Assembly: GCA_005877775.1 (NCBI GenBank)
Contig: VBOJ01000075.1
Coordinates: forward strand, 1-45,764
DNA from: Nitrospirota bacterium
GTDB lineage: Bacteria > Nitrospirota > Nitrospiria > Nitrospirales > Nitrospiraceae
Direction of reading: 5' to 3'
Length of the DNA stretch: 45,764 bases
Positions 1 through 6,957 of this stretch are shown here, piece after piece. Position numbers and translations under genes: made by a program. Below the pieces are notes generated by a model. It worked only from the letters and a program-made list of their open reading frames with translations. It was not told the origin of the DNA and searched no databases. The number at the start of each line of letters is the position of its first letter. The first letter of the stretch is position 1.

Positions 1-366
1 GCCTTTGCAAGTGCGTTTCTGGTGTTATTGCTGGTGACGATGCTCGCGGTCCCGACGCTCCCAGCCAGACCTCGCCCTGATTTCACTGCGGCGCTGTTCG
101 CGATCACGGGCGTCGCGCTGTTCTCCGCCATCTTTGCTTATTTGATTCTCCAGCAGCGGAATCGCCATCGGATGGCCAAACAGGCCCTCATTGAGATCGA
201 ACGGGTCCTCGGGCTTTATGATGAAGGGCTTTACCAGGTGGGCAAGGCGCTCTATCCGGAGGACTGGCAGACAGCCTGGCTGGGCGATCGCAGCGTGGTC
301 GTCTATTTCACAGTCCTCGCCACGCTGACGGTGCTGGTCATCGCAGCCGTTTTGCTCAGACCGTGA
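1..366 (+). CDS. Membrane protein, 5' end cut by window
   Basis: The reading frame is open from the first base, so the gene starts upstream of the window; an internal GTG at 22 is not needed as a start. The visible 121 residues contain three hydrophobic stretches: one at the very beginning, one around FTAALFAITGVALFSAIFAY, and one at the C-terminus (VVVYFTVLATLTVLVIAAVL). Between the second and third lies a basic and acidic soluble loop of about 50 residues. I do not recognise the family. It ends with TGA at 364-366 inside a degenerate repeat that separates it from the converging FGE-like gene. The call as a real gene rests on length, membrane pattern and codon use; function unknown. Confidence 0.6.
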   Translation, partial: AFASAFLVLLLVTMLAVPTLPARPRPDFTAALFAITGVALFSAIFAYLILQQRNRHRMAKQALIEIERVLGLYDEGLYQVGKALYPEDWQTAWLGDRSVVVYFTVLATLTVLVIAAVLLRP

Positions 367-475
367 CAGGTAACGAGTGACGCGTAACAGTAACAAAAGT
401 AGCTAGACCTGACCTAACTGCTCGTCACCTGTCACCAATCACTTGTCACGCGTCACTGATCACTCGTCACGGTTT
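363..475. repeat. Degenerate GTGAC/GTAAC word repeat at a convergent junction
   Basis: The junction between two converging genes is built from variations of the words GTGAC, GTAAC and their complements, in both orientations (for example AGTGACGCGTAAC on the left, GTCACGCGTCACTGATCAC on the right). The arms can pair imperfectly, so it could act as a bidirectional terminator. It overlaps the last codons of both neighbouring genes. Similar repeats with other words occur at 1293-1314, 1996-2108 and 16594-16672. Confidence 0.6.
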
Positions 476-1292
476 TGGCGCAGCGGAAGCCGGTATAGCT
501 GTTGCGCGTGTTCGGCAGCAGCTTGAAGCGTCCATAGGTCAGCAGATACTTAGGCAGTTCTGACCAAGATCCGCCGCGAAGCACTTTGAACTGCCCCTGT
601 TCAGGCCCTGCTGGATTTCGCTCCGGGCTTCGCTCGTAATAGGCCCCGTCGTACCAGTCCTGAACCCACTCCCAGACATTGCCGGCCATGTCGTAGAGGC
701 CGAAGGGACTGAGGGCCTTGCCATAGTGCCCCACCGGCATCAGGACCTGGCTGTAACTAAACCGCGCCCCGACGGCGAAGTTCGCCAGATCAGCCGTCGG
801 CGTCTGATTGCCCCAGGGATACGCACGCTCATCGGTGCCTCTCGCTGCCTTTTCCCATTCGGCCTCTGTAGGTAAGCGCTTGCCCGCCCAGTGGCAATAG
901 GCATCCGCGTCTTCCCAGTTCACCCCGACGACCGGTCGTTCGCCGTGGAGGTCCAGCTTGACCGAGTCCCACAACCACGGTGGCATATGACCGGTGGCAG
1001 CCAAAAATCTGGCATACCGCCTGGTGGTCACTTCATACAGATCCATGGAGAAGACATCGAGCCAGACTTTGTGGCGTGGCCGCTCATCCTCCAGCCCGAT
1101 GGTCCCATCAACACCCATCCAGAATTCGCCCACGGGAATAACAGCCATCGGCGCGTCATCGCCTTTGCCGGCCTCACCGTCTTTTTTGGTGGGCTTGCGT
1201 AGTCGGTCGAGTTGGGCATCGGCTGGGAGAACCCAGGCAGAGAGGATCAGCAGGATGAGCATCGTCAGGAAGGCTGACCGACCGATCATCAT
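453..1292 (-). CDS. FGE/SUMF1-like (formylglycine-generating enzyme fold) exported protein
   Basis: The 279-residue product has an N-terminal signal sequence (MMIGRSAFLTMLILLILSAW, cleavage probably near ADA-Q) and then a full FGE-sulfatase domain: IPVGEFWMG, DERPRHKVWLDVF, YEVTTRRYARFL, PVVGVNWEDADAYCHWAGKR, LPTEAEWEKAARG, NVWEWVQDWYDG, VLRGGSW and the terminal GFRCAK. In true sulfatase-activating FGE two cysteines lie between the RGGSW and GFRCA motifs; here that segment has none, so formylglycine formation is unlikely and a binding or structural role is more probable. It follows the methyltransferase gene on the same strand by about 22 bp, and the spacer is a word repeat that reaches the start codon. 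No Shine-Dalgarno is obvious. Confidence 0.85.
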   Translation of the reverse strand: MMIGRSAFLTMLILLILSAWVLPADAQLDRLRKPTKKDGEAGKGDDAPMAVIPVGEFWMGVDGTIGLEDERPRHKVWLDVFSMDLYEVTTRRYARFLAATGHMPPWLWDSVKLDLHGERPVVGVNWEDADAYCHWAGKRLPTEAEWEKAARGTDERAYPWGNQTPTADLANFAVGARFSYSQVLMPVGHYGKALSPFGLYDMAGNVWEWVQDWYDGAYYERSPERNPAGPEQGQFKVLRGGSWSELPKYLLTYGRFKLLPNTRNSYTGFRCAKTVTSDQ

Positions 1293-1314
1293 TCATAATT
1301 CCGCATTCATCATG
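1293..1314. repeat. Short ATTCATNATT word repeat in operon spacer
   Basis: The spacer between the methyltransferase stop and the FGE-like start consists of repeated CATTCAT/AATTC words. It belongs to the same class of degenerate short-word repeats seen at several junctions here and leaves little room for a normal ribosome-binding site of the downstream gene. Confidence 0.4.
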
Positions 1315-1977
1315 TTAATAGATCCGGCCCCCCACTACCCAGTGACGATCATCCGGCACATCAATCAATAGGCGACTCAGATTCAGCTCGGCCAACTGCG
1401 ACGCCACTTCATCCTCCGTAAAAGCCGCCAGCAGGGAGTTATAGAAGTCTCGGCGAAGAATCGCTGGTTCATCTTTGGCATACTGGTCCACGATTGCTTG
1501 AGCCGCTTCCGACGACTCGGGTCGTAACAGATCCATGACCAGGACAAACGAACCGGGCTTGACCAACTTTTTGAGGTGGTACCAGAACTGGAGTGGATTG
1601 GGCAAGTGGTGAAGGAGGCTGTTGGAAATCCCGGCATCGGCCGGTTCAGGAAGGCTTAGGTTCTGAAAGCGTTCACACCGGAGTGCGATCCTGTCGCTCA
1701 GACAGGCGACCCGCACCGCATCATCGGCAAGTCGAATCATGGCCGGAGAGCCATCCACGCCCGTCACACGGCAGGCTGATAGCGAACGGGCAAGGCGGAT
1801 CGGAATATCCGCCGGACCGCAGCCCAGGTCGAGTACATGTCCCTCGGTCATGTCCGGATAGGACCGGCGGAAGAGCTCGACGAAGCCTTGATTCTCCTCT
1901 TCGAAATCAGCCTTGGCATAGGCCAGCGCCTGTTCGGGATCATCCATCAATTCTGGTTCAAGCACGCGAGGCATCAT
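1315..1977 (-). CDS. Class I SAM-dependent methyltransferase
   Basis: A Rossmann-type methyltransferase of about 220 residues. The SAM-binding motif I is VLDLGCGPADIPI (residues 48-60), followed by VTGVDGSPAMIRLA (motif II region with the acidic ribose-binding Asp), ISNSLLHHLPNP (motif IV area) and FVLVMDLLRP. The substrate cannot be told from the sequence. I place the start at the MMPRVLEPE methionines (1974-1977); the frame is open to an ATG at 1998, but that start lies in the word repeat at 1996-2108. Neither start has a clear ribosome-binding site. It is likely cotranscribed with the FGE-like gene downstream. Confidence 0.85.
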   Translation of the reverse strand: MMPRVLEPELMDDPEQALAYAKADFEEENQGFVELFRRSYPDMTEGHVLDLGCGPADIPIRLARSLSACRVTGVDGSPAMIRLADDAVRVACLSDRIALRCERFQNLSLPEPADAGISNSLLHHLPNPLQFWYHLKKLVKPGSFVLVMDLLRPESSEAAQAIVDQYAKDEPAILRRDFYNSLLAAFTEDEVASQLAELNLSRLLIDVPDDRHWVVGGRIY

Positions 1978-1995
1978 GTCAATAACACACAAGAG

Positions 1996-2108
1996 CATAT
2001 GGCTGATGGCAAATGGCGAAAGGAGGGAGTCAATGGTGAATGGCTAATGGTTAATTAACTTCATTCGGCTATTCCATAAACCATTAACCATCAGCCATCA
2101 ACCATAGA
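1996..2108. repeat. ATGGCTGATGG / ATGGTTAATGG word repeat with inverted halves
   Basis: The left half reads as ATGGCTGATGGC, AATGG and TGAATGGCTAATGG words on the plus strand; the right half carries the complement (ACCATTAACCATCAGCC), so the two halves can fold on each other. The right half overlaps the end of the MOSC gene and supplies its last codons and its stop codon. The same words reappear inside the helicase gene at 7399-7431. Confidence 0.6.
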
Positions 2109-2588
2109 CCTATCCTCCACCACTACAAGGTCTCCTTGCCGCACCATCCCTTCGGCCAGCACCCGTGCATAGAGCCGACTCCAGCCAGGGTGTCGCTTCT
2201 GGGAGATACGTGTGGAGTCTCCGTCAAGGAACCATCGGGCATTGTGTTCGCACGGGGCGGTATAGCTCACGATCTCCAATTGCACAGTCTCCCCAATGCG
2301 CAAGCGATCGCCCGGCTCGAGCGCAGCCCAGTCCACCCCGCCCAGGGTTAGGTTCTCTCCGCTGGAACCAGGTCTGATCGGGTGCCCTTCAGCTTGCAGT
2401 TTCTCAATCACCTCGAGAGAATAGAGGCAGACCGCACGGTCCGGTCCGCCGTGGATCTTAGGACTCCGTTGGCGATCCCCGCTGACTCCCTCCACGGTGA
2501 CGCGGGCCTCCGGCACTGGCAGTTTTGGCACCCCGCCGTTGGACACGCTGATCTGGTGCACATGGGGAAATGCACGATGTTCCATCAC
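2091..2588 (-). CDS. MOSC domain-containing protein
   Basis: A 165-residue stand-alone MOSC protein, similar in layout to YiiM-type proteins. Visible landmarks are VEGVSGDRQRSPKIHGGPDRAV near residues 32-53, the conserved GSSGENLTL (74-82), EPGDRLRIGE, and the conserved cysteine of SYTAPCEHNARW (C113). MOSC domains bind sulfur-carrying molybdenum cofactor or metal-sulfur species; the exact substrate is unknown. The C-terminal residues SMVDG and the stop codon come from the word repeat at 1996-2108, so the natural C-terminus may have been altered. It is divergent from the MutS-like gene, with only 27 bp between the start codons. Confidence 0.88.
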   Translation of the reverse strand: MMEHRAFPHVHQISVSNGGVPKLPVPEARVTVEGVSGDRQRSPKIHGGPDRAVCLYSLEVIEKLQAEGHPIRPGSSGENLTLGGVDWAALEPGDRLRIGETVQLEIVSYTAPCEHNARWFLDGDSTRISQKRHPGWSRLYARVLAEGMVRQGDLVVVEDRSMVDG

Positions 2589-2615
2589 AGTTGACGCCAG
2601 CGTGAGCGGAAAGGT

Positions 2616-4502
2616 ATGGTCAGCAAAGCCATGTCAGCCACTGACCAGCCCACACAACAGCGAACTAGAGAACAGACCCTGGAGCGGCTGATCGCTCGCG
2701 TTGATCGGCTGCTCGAAGGAGCTGGACGAACGAGCGCACGCTTCACGCGCTGGCGGCTCGCGATCTTCGTGGCCGGAGTGGTCTGCTCGGTCATCCCGTA
2801 CAAACTGCAGTGGTACCACCTTGGGAACGCGGCGATGGGCTCGTTCCTGGTCGTCTTCCTGACTGTGGCTCACTATCATAGCAGGCTGGAAACCCGGATG
2901 CACCGGCTTCGACTCTGGCGCGGCATCAAACACACTCACCTCGCCAGACTCAGGTTGTATTGGCATGCGATTCACACCGTCGCGACGCCATCCCCTGATT
3001 CCCATCCCTTCGCAACCGACCTCGATATTACCGGCCCACATTCCTTGTTCAGTCTGTTGAACACCACGGTCTCCTCGAACGGACGAGACCGACTGGCTGC
3101 CTGGTTGCTGAATCAGCCATCCAGCCAAACGAACTGGCCGACACACTGGCTGGCCCGTCAGCTGCTAGTCAAAGAGCTGGCATCACTGTCTCTCTTTCGC
3201 GACCGCCTGGTCCTTGAAGCGTCCTTGATCGGCGAGGTTGCGCTCGACGGGCACCGGATTCACGCCGCACTTCAGGCACCGCCCGGGTTTCCTGGTCTTG
3301 TGCCACTGCTCGCAATCGAGACGGTTCTGGCCGCCGGCACCTTGGTGCTGGCCCTGGCCTCTGCGCTGGTCGGCGTGCGTGGCTACTGGCCCCTCTCATT
3401 CGGCGCCTATGCGATCATCTACATGCTCATCTCCGGCCAAACCGCCCCAATCTTTGGTCGGGCACTCTCGCTGCATCATGAGCTGGAGAAACTGGGTGCC
3501 GTGTTCCGGTATCTTGAGCGCCGGTCTTACAACGTGACGCCTCAACTGGGGCGCCTTTGCGCGCCGCTGACCAGCGGCGCCAGACGGCCGTCGGAATACG
3601 TTCAGCGATTCTCGCGTGTCTGCCAGGCCTTGAGCGTTCGGGCACATCCGCTCGTTCACCTGGCAATCAACGCGGTCGGTCCGTGGGATCTCTGGTGGAT
3701 CTCTCGGTTCCAGAGACTGCACAAACAGGTGCTGCCGGATATCTCAACGTGGCTGGACAAGCTGGCAGAATTGGAAGCCGCTTCCGCTCTGGGCAATTTT
3801 GCCTATCTGAATCCGGCCTACTGCTGGCCCTCGCTACTCAGCCCGGCCGGGAACGGCCGGCCCGCGACCATTGTGGCGCAGGCGCTGGGTCACCCCTTGA
3901 TCCCAGCCGCCCAGCGAGTCACCAACGACCTGAAGCTCTGGAGCGTCGGCCGCATCCTGATCATCACCGGCTCCAACATGTCTGGCAAGAGCACCTTCTT
4001 GCGGACGGTCGGCATCAACACCTGCCTCGCGCAAGCCGGCGCCCCCGTCTGTGCGGCTTCCTTCGAATGGACCTGGGTCAGGATTTCCTGCTGCATCCGG
4101 GTGGATGATTCGCTTGAAGCAGGGCTCTCGTTCTTTTACGCAGAGGTGAAACGGCTGAAGCGGTTGTTGGATGAAGCCCGCGATCGCTCCGCGCCCCCGG
4201 TTCTGTTTCTGATCGACGAGATTTTCAAGGGGACCAACAACCGCGAACGGCTCATCGGAAGCAAGTCATTCGTCAAAGCTCTGGCCGGCAGCAACGGCTT
4301 CGGCCTCATCACGACGCATGATCTCGAGCTGGCCGAGCTGGAAAAGGAAATTCCTAATGGCGCCAACGCCCATTTTCGGGAGACGGTCGAGGCCAACGAG
4401 CTCCGGTTCGATTACCGGCTGCGTCCCGGTCCCTGCCCGACCACCAACGCCCTCCGCATCATGGCCCTGGAAGGGCTGCCGGTGCCTGAAGGGAAGGATT
4501 GA
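2616..4502 (+). CDS. Membrane-bound MutS-family ATPase
   Basis: A 628-residue protein with the MutS C-terminal ATPase: Walker A in IITGSNMSGKSTFLRTVG (about residues 448-465), Walker B in PVLFLIDEIFKGTNNRER and the downstream LITTHDLELAELE. A lever/clamp-like helical region with SLFSLLNTTVSSNGRDRLAAW precedes it. The mismatch-recognition N-terminal domains of MutS are absent; instead there are hydrophobic pairs near residues 48-90 and 230-280, predicting about four membrane segments. It is therefore not classical MutS or MutS2 (no Smr domain) but a membrane MutS-like group of unknown function. GTG/ATG choices: ATG 2616 has a weak AAAGG upstream; ATG 2631 is an alternative. Confidence 0.85.
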   Translation: MVSKAMSATDQPTQQRTREQTLERLIARVDRLLEGAGRTSARFTRWRLAIFVAGVVCSVIPYKLQWYHLGNAAMGSFLVVFLTVAHYHSRLETRMHRLRLWRGIKHTHLARLRLYWHAIHTVATPSPDSHPFATDLDITGPHSLFSLLNTTVSSNGRDRLAAWLLNQPSSQTNWPTHWLARQLLVKELASLSLFRDRLVLEASLIGEVALDGHRIHAALQAPPGFPGLVPLLAIETVLAAGTLVLALASALVGVRGYWPLSFGAYAIIYMLISGQTAPIFGRALSLHHELEKLGAVFRYLERRSYNVTPQLGRLCAPLTSGARRPSEYVQRFSRVCQALSVRAHPLVHLAINAVGPWDLWWISRFQRLHKQVLPDISTWLDKLAELEAASALGNFAYLNPAYCWPSLLSPAGNGRPATIVAQALGHPLIPAAQRVTNDLKLWSVGRILIITGSNMSGKSTFLRTVGINTCLAQAGAPVCAASFEWTWVRISCCIRVDDSLEAGLSFFYAEVKRLKRLLDEARDRSAPPVLFLIDEIFKGTNNRERLIGSKSFVKALAGSNGFGLITTHDLELAELEKEIPNGANAHFRETVEANELRFDYRLRPGPCPTTNALRIMALEGLPVPEGKD

Positions 4503-4793
4503 ACAGATCGGTAGAAGGCTTTCATGCAGTGTGAGGAGATGGCCGGCAAAGATATGCGAACGCAGGTGCTACGGTTCAAGCTGCTGGACTTCCATGCAAA
4601 TCGTTGCGCCGCGGAGAGTATAATCAAGTCCCGATCGTGGATCTGCCTCTGGCAGACCCGGAAGGAGATTCAGTGCGCGCAGTGAGGGACGGTCAGCCTC
4701 CCTCTAGAACGGGTACGATGGAACGATGGAAATGCGCAGTGGAGCCAACCCAGCCGTCCCTGCCATGTGAGGCGGAACCAACCCTTAGGCGAG
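4503..4793 (+). other. Gap between MutS-like gene and DUF4384 gene
   Basis: I see no convincing gene here. A 53-codon frame at 4524-4685 has no recognisable motif and no Shine-Dalgarno. A perfect TATAAT at 4618-4623 with a poor -35 (TGCAAA at 4595-4600, 17 bp spacer) could start a transcript with a leader of about 165 bases for the DUF4384 gene. Confidence 0.35.
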
Positions 4794-6383
4794 ATGATGC
4801 CTGAACGTGATCTTGAAAAACTGCTGCGCAGCTATACAGCCGGCAAGTTGCCAGAAGAGGAACGTCGTGCGCTCTTCGAAGCAGCATTGCACGACCCGAG
4901 GCTCTTTGCAGCCTTGGCCCGTGAACAGGCGCTGAAGAACCGGCCGGACGATCCGCGCCGCCGCCGCCAAATCTTGGAGTGGTTGAGGCGATCGAGTTCC
5001 TGGGCAGCCCAGCCCTGGTTGGAACGGACTCTGGATTGGCTCCGACGCCCTGCCAATTGGGCACTCTCAGGGAGCCTCGCGTCAGCCCTGGTTGCACTCA
5101 TCGCCCTCGGCCACCTGCTCCTTCAGGTTGGACCAACAACCCTCGAGCCCATGCTGACGGCTGACGCAGGACGCAGCGCTTCCCCTGGAGAGCCGCGTCG
5201 AACCGCACCAGTGAAACAAGCCTCTCCAAAGGCGAAGACCCTGCCGGCCCAGTCTACGGGTGGGCTCCAAGCGGAGAAGAAAGCGGGGAGCAGGAGTCAC
5301 CCTGCTGAGACCACTCAGGAGACTGCATCCAACGCACGGCTGGCCAAGATAACTCCGGACAAGGCACCCGTCTCTTCTCTCCCATCTCGGGAATCAGCAC
5401 CCGAAGCAGGCCCGAAATCGTCAACGCTCAATCCCGCCGGTCAGCCAACAGCACCTGCGGCGCCGTCCCCTCCTAAGGAAACACAGCAAAATCTCGCGAC
5501 CACTCCTCAACCGGCGAGCCCTGAGGCAACGCCTGCCGACCCAGAGGAAGAAGCAATGGTTCAGATTCCACCAGAACTGCTCCCACCCTTGAGCAAACAG
5601 AAGAGCACAATCCGTCCAGGGCGAGAACAGCGGAGGGCACGCGCCCTCTTCTACGCTCAAGCGGAACCAACCAGAACGGACCCAGGCAAGACTGCGGAAG
5701 AGCAGCAGGAGCGACCGCTGATCGCCCAAGCTCAGAAGGCAGAGACGGAAGGTACAGCCCAAGGATTGGGGTTGTCGGGCCAGGTCGAGTTGCCCAACCC
5801 AGTAAGGAACCAGCCGATCGGCCTCCGGTACAGCATCCTCAAGCAGGGGAAAGAGGGAGTTGAGACCGAAGCTGATCCCGCCGAGCGCTTCGAGGCCAGC
5901 GCGACACTGACGTTGACGGTCGAGGTCAATGCACCAGGATTTCTCTACGTCCTGAAGCGAGACCCAGCCAGGCTCTGGACCGTCTTGCACCCCACCACGG
6001 AGCAGAAAGAAGCCACGGCTGCGCCAAATCCGCGAGTGGAGACCCGAACCCGCCTGGAGTTCCCGCTCGCCGGCTCGATGACCGCCAAGGACCAGCCAGT
6101 CCGCACAGATGCTTTCATCCTCTACTCGCGCCAGGCCCAGCCGGACCTGAACAGCATCATCACCCTCATCACCGGGGACCCCAGCCAGGGTGGCTCGCGC
6201 GCGGCCCTCGTAGACGCCTTCATCCAGCGGGCGCGGCGCAATGCCGAACTGCAGCACTTCCTCGTTCAAAAAATGGATAGCACCAAGAAAGGCGCACCGA
6301 AAGAACGTGCCGTCTATGTGGTGGACCTGGCGCCCGATCCGAGCTCACCCGTGTTCGTGGAAATCACCGTCTCGCAGCAATAA
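4794..6383 (+). CDS. DUF4384 protein with anti-sigma-like N-terminus
   Basis: About 529 residues in three parts. The N-terminal 70 residues (LLRSYTAGKLPEEERRALFE, DPRLFAALAREQ) resemble the cytoplasmic heads of anti-sigma or fecR-like regulators. One membrane segment follows (ANWALSGSLASALVALIALG). The middle, about residues 120-300, is rich in Pro, Ala, Thr and charged residues and looks disordered. The C-terminal part, FEASATLTLTVEVNAPGFLY through FILYSRQAQPDLN, matches the DUF4384 pattern of a beta-rich domain, here probably outside the cytoplasm. No sigma factor gene lies next to it. I chose the ATG-ATG pair at 4794/4797 because it follows TTAGGCGAG; the frame is open further upstream. 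Confidence 0.72.
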   Translation: MMPERDLEKLLRSYTAGKLPEEERRALFEAALHDPRLFAALAREQALKNRPDDPRRRRQILEWLRRSSSWAAQPWLERTLDWLRRPANWALSGSLASALVALIALGHLLLQVGPTTLEPMLTADAGRSASPGEPRRTAPVKQASPKAKTLPAQSTGGLQAEKKAGSRSHPAETTQETASNARLAKITPDKAPVSSLPSRESAPEAGPKSSTLNPAGQPTAPAAPSPPKETQQNLATTPQPASPEATPADPEEEAMVQIPPELLPPLSKQKSTIRPGREQRRARALFYAQAEPTRTDPGKTAEEQQERPLIAQAQKAETEGTAQGLGLSGQVELPNPVRNQPIGLRYSILKQGKEGVETEADPAERFEASATLTLTVEVNAPGFLYVLKRDPARLWTVLHPTTEQKEATAAPNPRVETRTRLEFPLAGSMTAKDQPVRTDAFILYSRQAQPDLNSIITLITGDPSQGGSRAALVDAFIQRARRNAELQHFLVQKMDSTKKGAPKERAVYVVDLAPDPSSPVFVEITVSQQ

Positions 6384-6457
6384 CAGCACCTGTCTATCCC
6401 CAGAAGGGTGATGGTCTCAAGCTTTTCCCTGTTCAGGCGGGGGTCGTCACGATCTTG

Positions 6458-6466
6458 TGCTATAGT
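6458..6466 (+). promoter_or_regulatory. Extended -10 promoter for the DUF3015 gene
   Basis: TGCTATAGT fits the extended -10 pattern TGNTATAAT with no good -35. It lies about 55 bases upstream of the start codon, and the gene has a strong AAGGAGG at 6506-6512. Confidence 0.45.
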
Positions 6467-6519
6467 AAAGGGGTCATCCGCGAAGAAGCGAACGACCACT
6501 CAGACAAGGAGGGAACGCG

Positions 6520-6957
6520 ATGCGACACCCCATGCGAGCCGCGCTGCTTTTGCTCCTTATTCTACCCCTCACGCTTACCTTGTCATCCTGCACACTGAAG
6601 GCGACCCTCGACACCACGAGCGACGGCCTCACCAACTTCCTGTCGTCCACAACGCCTGGAGCTTGGTTCACGAGTGAGGGCCTCGTCAAAGACCAGCACA
6701 AAGTCACAGCGTTCACGACGCTGAATTTCCAGAACCTGAAGGAAGACATGGCACGAGGCCAGGGTGAGTATCTTACTTCCCTGGGGACACTGATCGGTGT
6801 ACCGGCGGATTATCAGGCCGAGTTCTCCGCACTTGCGCAGGCGAAATACCCGTACTTGGTCAGCTCAGACCGGACCACGCCGGGCGAGATGCTTGCCACC
6901 CTGTCCCGCGAGTTGTCGGCGAGTCCGATACTGAACAAGCTTAGCGTAAGGAACTAA
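6520..6957 (+). CDS. DUF3015-like lipoprotein
   Basis: A 145-residue predicted lipoprotein. The signal peptide ends in the lipobox LTLSSC, with the acylated cysteine at residue 24. The mature part contains the segment NLKEDMARGQGEYLTSLGTL followed by an alternating pattern that matches DUF3015 proteins, whose function is not known. The start is certain from the AAGGAGG six to eight bases upstream. The stop codon overlaps the stop of the convergent helicase gene by a few bases, so no terminator separates them. Confidence 0.8.
   Translation: MRHPMRAALLLLLILPLTLTLSSCTLKATLDTTSDGLTNFLSSTTPGAWFTSEGLVKDQHKVTAFTTLNFQNLKEDMARGQGEYLTSLGTLIGVPADYQAEFSALAQAKYPYLVSSDRTTPGEMLATLSRELSASPILNKLSVRN

Noticed and set aside
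453-1292. Active formylglycine-generating enzyme
   Set aside because: The catalytic cysteine pair of FGE is missing between RGGSW and GFRCA; only the fold is supported.
5421-6269. A long minus-strand frame of about 280 codons within the DUF4384 gene
   Set aside because: It lies entirely opposite a protein with clear domains, has no motif and no start signal; it is a shadow of a low-complexity, high-GC gene.
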